A DNA stretch of 63,615 nucleotides from a virus: IMG/VR virus record IMGVR_UViG_3300027699_000001, positions 1 through 63,615 of that record; one strand, written 5' to 3'. Shown here piece after piece: positions 49,125 through 57,204 of this stretch; the first letter of the stretch is position 1, and the number at the start of each line of letters is the position of its first letter. The notes beneath the pieces are model-generated. The model did no database searches, had not been told where the DNA came from, and saw nothing but the letters and a program-made list of their open reading frames with translations. Position numbers and translations under genes: made by a program.

Positions 49125-49135
49125 ATAATATGTAA

Positions 49136-49336
49136 TTAATGTAAATCTGGATCACGACCAAAGCCTGGTCTTACTGTTGATGTTTTAACAATCTGATAAA
49201 AAAATTCGCCTTCCGGATCATTACTTTTTAAATTTGCTATTGTAGGCATAATTTCTCCATAATCGTAGACATTACCCACTTCTTCTATAATTATTTGGTT
49301 AGGAATCCGCTTAAAAATTGTATAATGTTCTTGCAT
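49136..49336 (-). CDS. Small conserved protein ending in GRDPDLH
   Basis: This 66-residue protein contains DYGEIMPTIANLKSNDPEGE, then FFYQIVKTSTVRPGFGRDPD with a final LH. Small phage proteins with the same layout (short beta segment, NDPxGEF, then a GRDPDLH end) recur in marine T4-like phages. Function unknown. It is read against the surrounding genes and converges on the structured RNA. Confidence 0.6.
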   Translation of the reverse strand: MQEHYTIFKRIPNQIIIEEVGNVYDYGEIMPTIANLKSNDPEGEFFYQIVKTSTVRPGFGRDPDLH

Positions 49337-49364
49337 CGTAGAATTATTTAATTTATTTAATTCA

Positions 49365-49372
49365 TATAAATA
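49365..49372 (+). promoter_or_regulatory. Late promoter motif TATAAATA
   Basis: This is an exact late -10 motif, about 27 bases of leader before the ATG at 49405. It indicates late expression of the repeat-bearing membrane protein. Confidence 0.6.
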
Positions 49373-49404
49373 CTACTAGATAACTTTATGGATCATAATA
49401 TATC

Positions 49405-50895
49405 ATGCAAGTAAACGAAATTACTGTCACTTCTCGGGAAATAGCACTTTACGAAGAAAAACAAAGGCTTATAGTACTTTACGAAGAAAAACAAAGACTT
49501 GATGAAAAAGAAAAACAAAGACTTGATGAAATAGCACCTTTTATTATTGGTGCAGGTGTTATCCTAGGTAAGCTGTTGATTGCTGCAGGTGTTTCTTACA
49601 TATCTATAGCTGCGGTGCAAAAGATGGTTGATATGTGGCGGCGTTGGAAATTCCAACCCCCTGCTAATGCTATTCCTGACAAATTGAGAATTAAAACTGA
49701 AGGTGTAGGCAAGCACAAAGGTAAATTTTATTGGTGGCAATTTAATGAATCCGAGGGAAAGTGGCGCCGAGTAAAACGTGGTGTCTTTGGTTGGTCGATA
49801 ATCAAGGGGGGAAAATCTAAGACCATGGCGGCTTTTGCAGACCAGCTCGAAAACGCATTAAGAAAAGTCCATTTGATTCACCCGTCCGGTATCGGCGGGA
49901 CTGGGTGGATAAATGCTAAAGCAGTTACTAAAGAAGCGTTTGATTATGCTTATGTAATGTCTCAAGCACAAATTAACCAGAAAGATATGATGACAGCAGA
50001 TGATGAGGCGTTAAAAAAATATAATAGATTAGCAGCCCAGAGCCATAAAGCGAAAGCGTTTAAAGCAACTGCTAGATATTTGAAACATATTGCTCCTTGG
50101 CTTCTATTAATAACTCCTTTCCTTTCTACTATAACATACATCCTGACTTCACGCTCACTTGCAATGAATTATTGGCATCAATATCAAGATCATTTGAAAT
50201 GGAAAGAGGCTGGCAAACCAGAAGATCAAGAAAAAGGAATTAATTTCGCTACATATGCACAAAGAATAACTGATATTAGAGCAAGTGCTGTTATATTCTT
50301 TACGGCAGCAGTAAGCGGCGCAAGTATTGTAGCATTAGGCACAGTTGTTGGAGGTATAGGTATAAAGCTCTTGGGATTGGGTTTAACCAAAGCGGGGGCT
50401 GCGAGTCGCGGAGATGACGTAATAAAACAAGAGTTAGATAAGAAATTTAGAAAACTAGCTGCAAAATACGGAACTAAAATACCCATAGTTAGAGCAGCCC
50501 TCTATTTAAGTGTTCTAGCATTTATACCTATAGGATTTACAAACACAGGAAAAAAATGGTTTTCAAGTCTTCTTACTGATTTTACATTTTTTGGATTCTT
50601 TGACGTGCCTTACGTTACTGACCCGCAAGGAGGTGTACGCTCAGATATTTCAAATTTCGTGGATGATAAATTCGAATGGATGTTACTTAATTGGTTTGAA
50701 ATGTCTGCCATAGAGTTTTGGGGACCGCATGGTTTGGCAGACCCTGGGGAACAGTCTTCATATGCTGCTGATGTTGATCAACAGAAGAAAGATGAAGATA
50801 TCCGGACAGGAATTGAGGATGGCCGACTTATTCCAACTACCGATTCTGATGGCGCGTATCCTGACGGTTGGCTCGATGACGCACCTAAAGAATAG
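49405..50895 (+). CDS. Membrane protein with N-terminal tandem repeats and LxE sites; candidate internal/ejected protein
   Basis: This 496-residue protein belongs to no family I recognise. The first 45 residues are charged tandem repeats (IALYEEKQRL, IVLYEEKQRL, DEKEKQRLDE) with four L-x-E motifs, the T4 prohead protease recognition pattern. Hydrophobic segments follow at about 47-75 (IIGAGVILGKLLIAAGVSYI), 230-250 (APWLLLITPFLSTITYIL), 295-325 and 365-385 (ALYLSVLAFIPIGF). The Trp/Lys-rich part (about 80-150) is soluble, and the C-terminus is acidic. It is expressed late, judging from the TATAAATA motif. A capsid-internal protein that is trimmed and then enters the host membrane would fit, but this is inference. 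Confidence 0.55.
   Translation: MQVNEITVTSREIALYEEKQRLIVLYEEKQRLDEKEKQRLDEIAPFIIGAGVILGKLLIAAGVSYISIAAVQKMVDMWRRWKFQPPANAIPDKLRIKTEGVGKHKGKFYWWQFNESEGKWRRVKRGVFGWSIIKGGKSKTMAAFADQLENALRKVHLIHPSGIGGTGWINAKAVTKEAFDYAYVMSQAQINQKDMMTADDEALKKYNRLAAQSHKAKAFKATARYLKHIAPWLLLITPFLSTITYILTSRSLAMNYWHQYQDHLKWKEAGKPEDQEKGINFATYAQRITDIRASAVIFFTAAVSGASIVALGTVVGGIGIKLLGLGLTKAGAASRGDDVIKQELDKKFRKLAAKYGTKIPIVRAALYLSVLAFIPIGFTNTGKKWFSSLLTDFTFFGFFDVPYVTDPQGGVRSDISNFVDDKFEWMLLNWFEMSAIEFWGPHGLADPGEQSSYAADVDQQKKDEDIRTGIEDGRLIPTTDSDGAYPDGWLDDAPKE
49441..49524 (+). repeat. Tandem repeat, 30-base unit, two and a half copies
   Basis: Units at 49441-49470 and 49471-49500 differ at two positions. A third, shortened copy (24 bases, 49501-49524) keeps the AAAAACAAAGACTT end. 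The repeats are in frame and encode the EEKQRL-type units of the N-terminus. Confidence 0.85.
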
Positions 50896-51085
50896 GCATT
50901 CCTGTTTTTTTAACAGCTTCAATATTTTCTAATACTATATTACTAACAATTTCTAAATCTTCTAAGTCTGTGTCACACAACATAGTATGACCATCTAATC
51001 CTCCGCGCATATACCAACAGAGTTTATATACTTCATGTTTTATTTTTTTAATATCATTTTCATAATTTTCCGATAAGGCTGGCAA
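50885..51085 (-). CDS. Small conserved protein with CWYMRGG motif
   Basis: This 66-residue protein is predicted helical: ENDIKKIKHEVYKLCWYMRG followed by GLDGHTMLCDTDLEDLEIVS. The C-x-YMRGG core recurs in small proteins of T4-like phages; the function is unknown to me. No in-frame ATG exists; TTG at 51085 is the only usual start codon before the motif, and it has no good ribosome site. The 3' end overlaps the convergent membrane-protein gene by 11 bases. Confidence 0.6.
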   Translation of the reverse strand: MPALSENYENDIKKIKHEVYKLCWYMRGGLDGHTMLCDTDLEDLEIVSNIVLENIEAVKKTGMPIL

Positions 51086-51105
51086 GTCAGAATCAGAGAC
51101 CTGAA

Positions 51106-51936
51106 TTAGCGTTGATCGAAAAAATTTGAGTAATCGATTTCAATGTCAATTTGATATTTGTGCTCACAAGCTGCACATACTACATCAGAAGGAGGAACAG
51201 TCCAAACAGTATTATTTTTTATAATTGTACTTTCTACTTTATTATAAAATTCTTTTTCACTATTTTTTAGAAAATTTAAAATATTATTATAATTAGATTC
51301 GTTTTCTTCTTCTCCTAATACTTCAACACTTGTAACACTAGTACATATTGATTTAAACTTTAATTCACTAAGTTGATCATAAATTTTTTGTAATTCTTTA
51401 GCTTGATCTTCTTCACTTTCAATTGTAGGAATAACTTGAACTATTTGTCTTTGAAGTTTAAAATTAATTTTATTAATATCATTAAATTCTTTATAATTTA
51501 AAGGTGCAAGTTCAAAAGATACATCATTTATTTTACAATTATCTATATACTCTTGAGTTAAAAAATAATCTATAATAGATTGTAAACTTATTGCATAGGT
51601 ATTCTCTGCACTACAATTTTCACAAGCAGAATCTATATTCATAGTATCACCATAACTAGCCATTCTTATAGCACTTAATATTGCATAAATGTCCACTGAT
51701 GGCACTTCCCAAGCATTTTTAATTTCAGGAACACAGTTTTGAATTATACTAACAGTAGTATTGCCACTAAACAATGCATCTGGTGTTTTAGTTGATATTT
51801 CATCACTTGCAGTCATACTATATACTGCTAATTCTTCTGACTTAGCTATTGCATTAGGAGGATACCATCGCCCCTTGCTAGGTAAATCTATATAAAGTTT
51901 TGGCTGTCTTTGATATTTTTCCAATATATTTGGCAT
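51106..51936 (-). CDS. Baseplate hub protein, gp26-like, with possible zinc site
   Basis: This 276-residue protein has an N-terminus (KLYIDLPSKGRWYPPNA; VYSMTASDEISTKTPDALFS; CVPEIKNAWEVPSVDIYAIL) matching the T4-type baseplate hub family as I remember it. Two cysteine pairs, CENC (about residue 108) and CAAC (about 256), could bind zinc. It is on the minus strand, surrounded by plus-strand genes, and starts in the gap that also holds the late promoter of the tape-measure gene. The ribosome site is AGGAA. The hub assignment is moderate; it might be an assembly factor rather than a virion part. Confidence 0.65.
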   Translation of the reverse strand: MPNILEKYQRQPKLYIDLPSKGRWYPPNAIAKSEELAVYSMTASDEISTKTPDALFSGNTTVSIIQNCVPEIKNAWEVPSVDIYAILSAIRMASYGDTMNIDSACENCSAENTYAISLQSIIDYFLTQEYIDNCKINDVSFELAPLNYKEFNDINKINFKLQRQIVQVIPTIESEEDQAKELQKIYDQLSELKFKSICTSVTSVEVLGEEENESNYNNILNFLKNSEKEFYNKVESTIIKNNTVWTVPPSDVVCAACEHKYQIDIEIDYSNFFDQR

Positions 51937-51947
51937 ATGGTTTCCTA

Positions 51948-51955
51948 GATAAATA
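51948..51955 (+). promoter_or_regulatory. Late promoter motif GATAAATA
   Basis: This plus-strand motif lies in the divergent gap, about 44 bases of leader before the ATG at 52005. It is the likely late promoter of the tape-measure-portal operon. Confidence 0.5.
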
Positions 51956-52004
51956 GATATAGTTATGCATTATTTAGTAATGTAATAATACCTAGGAAAA
52001 TTTT

Positions 52005-54362
52005 ATGGGAACAGAAGCAGAAGTACTTTCGAAATTAACAAAAAGAGTTGATGAATTAGGAAAGGTAGTATCAAATATAGGTACTAAAGGCAAGGAAGCA
52101 GCAAAAGGTATGGTTGGTGTTGCTACAGCTTTTGCTACCGGCAAACCTACTATTTCTAGTACATTAGATTCAATGGGAGGTTTGGGCAAAAATATTTCTC
52201 CTATTGCAAAACATCTAGAAAAACAAGTAGGTATGTACCAGCAACTAACACGAGGTGGTGTACATTTTAGTGGTAAAATGGAAGTTGCTGGTGAAATGGC
52301 AATAAGTGCTGGCCTAGATATGAAGCAATTTGGTGGATTAATTGAACAAAATACTGAAATGTTTGCTGCGATGGGTAATACCGCGCAAGACGGTGCGAAA
52401 AACTTCTTTAATCAATTAGAAAATCTTAGGAATAGCACAGATGGCTATGGTCAAACATTACGTGCTCTAGGTGTTAGTTACGAAGAACAAGCAGAAAACA
52501 TGGCTATGATTCAAAATTTTGAAAACATGTCTATGCGAAAAGGGTTTTCGAGTGATGCGAAAAGAAATGCTGCAACTGTGGCATTTAGTCAAGAACTAGA
52601 TCTTTTATCAAAATTAACAGGTAAACAATCTGATGAACTAAAAAAGGGCATGTCAGAAATGATGCGGTCAGGCGACTTTAAAGCACTTCAAATGGGAATG
52701 GGTGCCGATATGCAAGCGGCATTAACAACAGGTGCTGAAGAAGCCAAAGAAGCGGGCATCGGCGACTTATTCAAAGATATGATGATAAGAGGCTTTCCAA
52801 GCAAAGATCAGTCAAAACTAGCTGGATTGTATGGAGAATCTATGGCAGTTATGCAGAAAATGAAAGCAGCTCAAGATGAAGGCAATCATGCTGAATTTAA
52901 TAGATTAAAAAGTCAATTGTCAGCTGCAACACTTAAAGATCAACTGGCTAATAAAGAACTTGCTCAATTAGGAGGCACTACAGGTGTTACGCAAATTGCA
53001 TCAGCAGCATTAGCAGAAAGTGGTGCATTTCATACTACGTTAAGAAATTTATATGCACAAAAGACAAGAGAACTAGGACGAGCATTAACTGGTGACGAAG
53101 TTGATGAATTAACAGCAAAAGCTAGAGCTACGGCGAAAAAAGAACAAGACAAGCAAATTGTTGAAGTACCAAAGCAAGTAATAGGAGTAATGATTGAAGC
53201 TCAAAATGAAATGGTTAATATAGCAGCAACAACACAAAAAGAAGCTACTGTAAGAATTTATAGTGAAGTAGCAGATGCAATGGGCGGAACTTTAGCTAAA
53301 ATTAAAGCCTGGGATCCTGCTGCTAAACTAGATGAGGGTATTAATGTAGCTGTAGATTGGTTTAACGACTTTTTCACAAACGAAGGTGGCCCCGAAGCAG
53401 ACCTTGCAGTTTCTCAAGCATCACGCCTAGGTCCGGAAGGTGCTGATCTTGCCAACAAATTACAAGAACAAATTGATATTAGAGATAACGCAAATCAATC
53501 TTCTGCTCCAGGCGATGTTGAAGCTGCCGTTGCTGCTTCAACAAGGATAGCGGAATTACAAGCACAAATTAAGACAGAATCTACAAAACAGGGGATTACT
53601 CCTCCTAATACAAATCTTCCTCCGATTAATACCCAAGTAGCTAGCTCACTTCAGGCGATTCTTCAAGAACTATTAAATTGGACACAAGGCGGTCCCCCAG
53701 AGGGGCAAACAGGTTCACCTGGTATGAAACAAGCAGTTTCCGAACTTTCTTCATTAACACAAAATTGGGGTACTGGATCTCTTGCAATGCTTCATGGCGA
53801 AGAAGCAATAATAACCAAAAAACAACTTGCAATGATAGATTCATCTTTTAACGAATTATTTTCTAGAACTGCTTCTATGGAACAGCCTAAAGATTCAAAC
53901 GCCGAAGAGATCAAGAAAAAGTTTGCTTATGCAATGGCACAGCCTAAAGATCCAATGGCCGATCTAAAAAGATTAGGTATAGATCCTACAATGGGTGCTA
54001 TGCCATCCACCGGAACTAACGTTACTGATCTTCAAGGAGCGGTAAATACAATGTCAGCGCAGGACAGGCAGCGTTATATCATGCAGAATAAAGATCTTGC
54101 TCAATTAGGAGGTACTACTAGTACTACATCCGCAGCAGCAGATGCACTAGAATCAAGCAACAGTATGTCAGATTTACTAAGAGTAATGCATGAAATGAAA
54201 GATGCTTTAGCGACAGGTGATAATGAAGGATTTAAAGAAATGAAAAACTCTTTAAATGAAATGACGAAATTAGCACAAGTTCAAAATAGAATTGCTGGAA
54301 AACATTTGAAAGTAGGTAAAGGAATGGTTGGTGATCTTTTTGCAGGAGGACCTAGAGTATGA
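52005..54362 (+). CDS. Tail tape-measure-like virion protein
   Basis: This 785-residue protein has long helical stretches rich in Ala, Gln and Lys (residues 1-420), followed by a Gly/Pro/Asn linker. A typical tape-measure end, LAMLHGEEAIITKKQLAMID (about 593-612), resembles the 'LHGxEAVIP' segment of many tail proteins. The module ELAQLGGTTGVTQIASAALA (about 320) recurs as DLAQLGGTTSTTSAAADALE (about 697). It starts at a late promoter with AGGA before the ATG, and its stop overlaps the portal start (ATGA). It could be the gp29 analogue, which I cannot confirm. Confidence 0.6.
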   Translation: MGTEAEVLSKLTKRVDELGKVVSNIGTKGKEAAKGMVGVATAFATGKPTISSTLDSMGGLGKNISPIAKHLEKQVGMYQQLTRGGVHFSGKMEVAGEMAISAGLDMKQFGGLIEQNTEMFAAMGNTAQDGAKNFFNQLENLRNSTDGYGQTLRALGVSYEEQAENMAMIQNFENMSMRKGFSSDAKRNAATVAFSQELDLLSKLTGKQSDELKKGMSEMMRSGDFKALQMGMGADMQAALTTGAEEAKEAGIGDLFKDMMIRGFPSKDQSKLAGLYGESMAVMQKMKAAQDEGNHAEFNRLKSQLSAATLKDQLANKELAQLGGTTGVTQIASAALAESGAFHTTLRNLYAQKTRELGRALTGDEVDELTAKARATAKKEQDKQIVEVPKQVIGVMIEAQNEMVNIAATTQKEATVRIYSEVADAMGGTLAKIKAWDPAAKLDEGINVAVDWFNDFFTNEGGPEADLAVSQASRLGPEGADLANKLQEQIDIRDNANQSSAPGDVEAAVAASTRIAELQAQIKTESTKQGITPPNTNLPPINTQVASSLQAILQELLNWTQGGPPEGQTGSPGMKQAVSELSSLTQNWGTGSLAMLHGEEAIITKKQLAMIDSSFNELFSRTASMEQPKDSNAEEIKKKFAYAMAQPKDPMADLKRLGIDPTMGAMPSTGTNVTDLQGAVNTMSAQDRQRYIMQNKDLAQLGGTTSTTSAAADALESSNSMSDLLRVMHEMKDALATGDNEGFKEMKNSLNEMTKLAQVQNRIAGKHLKVGKGMVGDLFAGGPRV

Positions 54363-56101
54363 GTTGGAAAAAATATTTTACACCTGTAACAATTGAAAAT
54401 CAAACTGGAACTTATTCACCTTTTAATAGGTTAAACACTAGTTCTCAAGCTGGACCTGCACGAACAAACTATTCTTCTTATCTACCTGATGTTTATGTTG
54501 GTAGTCCAAATCGTGTTGAGCGTTATGGCCAATATAATACTATGGATTTAGATTCTGAAGTTTCTGCTGCATTAGATATTCTTGCAGAATTTTGTACACA
54601 CGAAAACAAAGAGAATTATACTACTTTTAGTTTTATTTTTAATAAACAAGCAACAGCTTCGGAAATTAGTATTTTAAGTCAATATTTAAAACAATGGAGT
54701 AATCTTCAAAATTTTGAAACTCGAATGTTTAGAATTTTTCGAAATGTTTTTAAGTATGGTGATCAAATTTTTATTAAAGATCCTGAAACTAAAAAATGGT
54801 TTCATGTTGATCCTGCTAAATTATCACGCATAATTGTAAACGAATCAGAAGGTAAAAAACCAGAACAATATATTATTAGAGATGTAAATCTTAATTTTAG
54901 AGAACAAGTTGCTACAACTCCACATCAAACTACAGGCAACGTTACAGGAGGTGGTAGTGGATACATAGCAGGCGGTGTTCGCGGAATGGTAGGAAACTCT
55001 CAACAACAATCAGGTTCTAGGTTTTCAACAGATGAACAGGAAATTGCTATTAATGCAGAACATATAGTTCATTTAAGTTTATCTGAAGGTTTAGATAATA
55101 ATTATCCATTTGGTAATTCGTTACTAGAACAAATTTTTAAAGTATATAAGCAAAAAGAATTATTAGAAGACGCTATTATTATATATCGTGTACAACGAGC
55201 ACCAGAAAGGCGAGTATTTTATGTTGACGTAGGAAATATGCCTACTCACCTTGCTATGCAGTTTGTCGAGAGAGTAAAAACTGAAATTCATCAAAGACGT
55301 ATTCCAAGTCAAACGGGTGGCGGCGCTAATGTTATAGACAGTTCTTACAATCCTTTAAGCATTAATGAAGATTATTTCTTCCCACAAACAGCAGAAGGTA
55401 GAGGATCTAAAGTAGAAACATTACCCGGTGGTACTAATTTAGGTGAAATTGACGACTTACGTTATTTTACTAATAAACTTGTACGCGGTTTACGGATACC
55501 TTCTAGTTATTTGCCTACAGGAGCAGACGATGCTACTAGTTCTTATAACGATGGAAGAGTGGGTACAGCATATATACAAGAATTACGCTTTAATAAGTAT
55601 TGTGAACGCTTACAAGGACTATTAACAGAAGAATTTGATAAAGAATTTAAAGTTTACTTGTTAGAAAAAGGCATAAACATTGATACATCAATGTTTGATT
55701 TAAAATTTCATCCACCTCAAAACTTTGCCCAATACAGACAATCAGAACTTGACAATGCTAGAGTTCCTACGTTTACACAAATGATGTCTGTTCCTTATGT
55801 AAGTAATAGATTTGCATTAAAACGTTTCTTAGGAATGTCAGATGAAGAAATTGCTGAGAATGAAAAATTGTGGAGAGAAGAAAATGAAGAAACACTTATA
55901 CCACCTCAAGAAGATGCTACAGGAGAAATGAGGGGTATTGGAATTAGTTCAGCAGGAATTTCAGCAGATATAGACGGAGCAGAAGATATTCTTGATGCAG
56001 ATGTTCCTCCTGAGGAAGGAGGAGAAACGGCACCACCTGAAACTGCTACAGCAGGCGAAGGACCAGCAACACCTCCACCAGCTGGCGAACAAACGATATA
56101 A
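54359..56101 (+). CDS. gp20: Portal vertex protein gp20
   Basis: This 580-residue protein is recognised by LPDVYVGSPNRVERYGQYNT, MDLDSEVSAALDILAEFCTH, KDPETKKWFHVDPAKLSRII and RRIPSQTGGGANVIDSSYNP, all conserved in gp20. The portal ring forms the DNA channel at one capsid vertex, binds the terminase and later the neck. It is somewhat longer than T4 gp20 (524) because of a Gly/Pro/Glu-rich tail (about 530-580) and a Gly-rich insert near 200. Confidence 0.93.
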   Translation: MSWKKYFTPVTIENQTGTYSPFNRLNTSSQAGPARTNYSSYLPDVYVGSPNRVERYGQYNTMDLDSEVSAALDILAEFCTHENKENYTTFSFIFNKQATASEISILSQYLKQWSNLQNFETRMFRIFRNVFKYGDQIFIKDPETKKWFHVDPAKLSRIIVNESEGKKPEQYIIRDVNLNFREQVATTPHQTTGNVTGGGSGYIAGGVRGMVGNSQQQSGSRFSTDEQEIAINAEHIVHLSLSEGLDNNYPFGNSLLEQIFKVYKQKELLEDAIIIYRVQRAPERRVFYVDVGNMPTHLAMQFVERVKTEIHQRRIPSQTGGGANVIDSSYNPLSINEDYFFPQTAEGRGSKVETLPGGTNLGEIDDLRYFTNKLVRGLRIPSSYLPTGADDATSSYNDGRVGTAYIQELRFNKYCERLQGLLTEEFDKEFKVYLLEKGINIDTSMFDLKFHPPQNFAQYRQSELDNARVPTFTQMMSVPYVSNRFALKRFLGMSDEEIAENEKLWREENEETLIPPQEDATGEMRGIGISSAGISADIDGAEDILDADVPPEEGGETAPPETATAGEGPATPPPAGEQTI

Positions 56102-56104
56102 ATA
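56097..56104 (+). promoter_or_regulatory. Late promoter motif TATAAATA inside the portal stop region
   Basis: This is an exact late motif, but transcription would begin almost at the ATG at 56110. The next gene would then be leaderless, or the motif is chance. Weak support. Confidence 0.3.
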
Positions 56105-56109
56105 CTAAC

Positions 56110-56355
56110 ATGATACTACGTGAATTATTTTACTTCAATAAAGATACGCTTCAATCAGAAGAAGACGATCGTTATGATCCCGATTATGATCAATCAATAT
56201 TAGATCCTGATGATACTCGTAAAACACGTTTAACTTTGGGAGACATCTCAAGGGCAAGAAAATCAGCAGAACTACATAAAAAAGAAAAATCTAAAGAATT
56301 AGATTTAGTAAGACAAATGTATGGAATTGCTGCGCAGGCTGCTGTTGGTGTTTAA
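56110..56355 (+). CDS. Small acidic/basic head-operon protein
   Basis: This 81-residue protein starts MILRELFYFNKDTLQSEEDD and has DPDDTRKTRLTLGDISRARK, then a Lys-rich helix. Proteins of this layout sit between portal and prohead protease in marine T4-like phages, in place of T4 gp67-type core proteins. The function is inferred from position only. Confidence 0.6.
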   Translation: MILRELFYFNKDTLQSEEDDRYDPDYDQSILDPDDTRKTRLTLGDISRARKSAELHKKEKSKELDLVRQMYGIAAQAAVGV

Positions 56356-56360
56356 CTTAA

Positions 56361-57104
56361 ATGGCCAAACTAAATAAGGCTGATTATACAAAAGAAGCTT
56401 GGCGAAAATTAAAACAAGAAAAAAAGTTAGAAAAAGCTGCCAAACGAGCAGCAAAAGCAGAAGCAAAAGCAAAATCTCAAAAACTTAACACAACTCCCCA
56501 TCAAGAATGTGCCTTTGTTTTAGGCAACGGTCTAAGTCGACAACCCGTTAATCTTTATTCTTTGAAATCGTATGGTCCTATTTATGGTTGTAATGCAATA
56601 TATAGAGACTTTGATCCAGACTATCTTGTTGCTGTTGATGTTAAAATGGTTTTAGAAATTAATCGCGTAAAATATCAAATTAAAAATCCCAATGTCTGGA
56701 CTAATCCTAATAAAGCATATGATACTTTTCCTAATCTTAGTTTTTTTAGTCCAAGCAAAGGTTGGAGTTCTGGACCTACTGCATTATGGTTTGCAACTAC
56801 ACACGGACATAAGAAAATTTTTATTCTTGGCTTTGATTTTACAGGAACAAATGGTGGAAAACATTTTAATAACATTTATTCAGATACAGAAAATTATAAA
56901 AAATTAAGAGATGGTCCTACATATTATGGAAATTGGTTGAAGCAAACTGTTGACGTTATTAGAGAAAACCCTAGCATAAATTTTATTAGAGTTATAGCAT
57001 CAGATAATTTTTGTCCCGACGAACTAAATAATTTTAACAATTATAAGACCATTCGATTAAAAGAATTCGGTAAAATTTTTGGATTTTCAGTAGAAGATCC
57101 TTAA
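56361..57104 (+). CDS. DUF115/sialyltransferase-fold-like protein in the head operon
   Basis: In this 247-residue protein, a Lys/Ala-rich N-terminal helix (about 1-45) leads into a Rossmann-like domain: CAFVLGNGLSRQPVNLYSLK, YGPIYGCNAIYRDFDPDYLV and SSGPTALWFATTHGHKKIFI followed by LGFDFTG. This order (GNG-x-S near the N-terminus, N-x-x-YRDF, then SG-x-x-A-x-x-A and LG-x-DF) recalls DUF115 and family 42 sialyltransferases. A sugar-nucleotide enzyme between portal and protease is unexpected. The basic N-terminus could bind DNA or the capsid core. Confidence 0.5.
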   Translation: MAKLNKADYTKEAWRKLKQEKKLEKAAKRAAKAEAKAKSQKLNTTPHQECAFVLGNGLSRQPVNLYSLKSYGPIYGCNAIYRDFDPDYLVAVDVKMVLEINRVKYQIKNPNVWTNPNKAYDTFPNLSFFSPSKGWSSGPTALWFATTHGHKKIFILGFDFTGTNGGKHFNNIYSDTENYKKLRDGPTYYGNWLKQTVDVIRENPSINFIRVIASDNFCPDELNNFNNYKTIRLKEFGKIFGFSVEDP

Positions 57105-57204
57105 ATTGCTCATTTTGAGCCTATATTACACCTGATTTACCCGAAATATTGTAAATATATTAGACAGCCTTACCATAGGTAAAATATTTTTAAGGAGACA
57201 CAAA
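57105..57204 (+). other. 100-base gap with two small hairpins
   Basis: The gap between the Rossmann-like gene and the acidic core gene holds GCTCA-TTT-TGAGC (57108-57120) and TTACC-ATA-GGTAA (57170-57182), the second followed by AATATTTTT. They could attenuate transcription or protect mRNA ends. There is no promoter motif of good quality. Confidence 0.35.
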
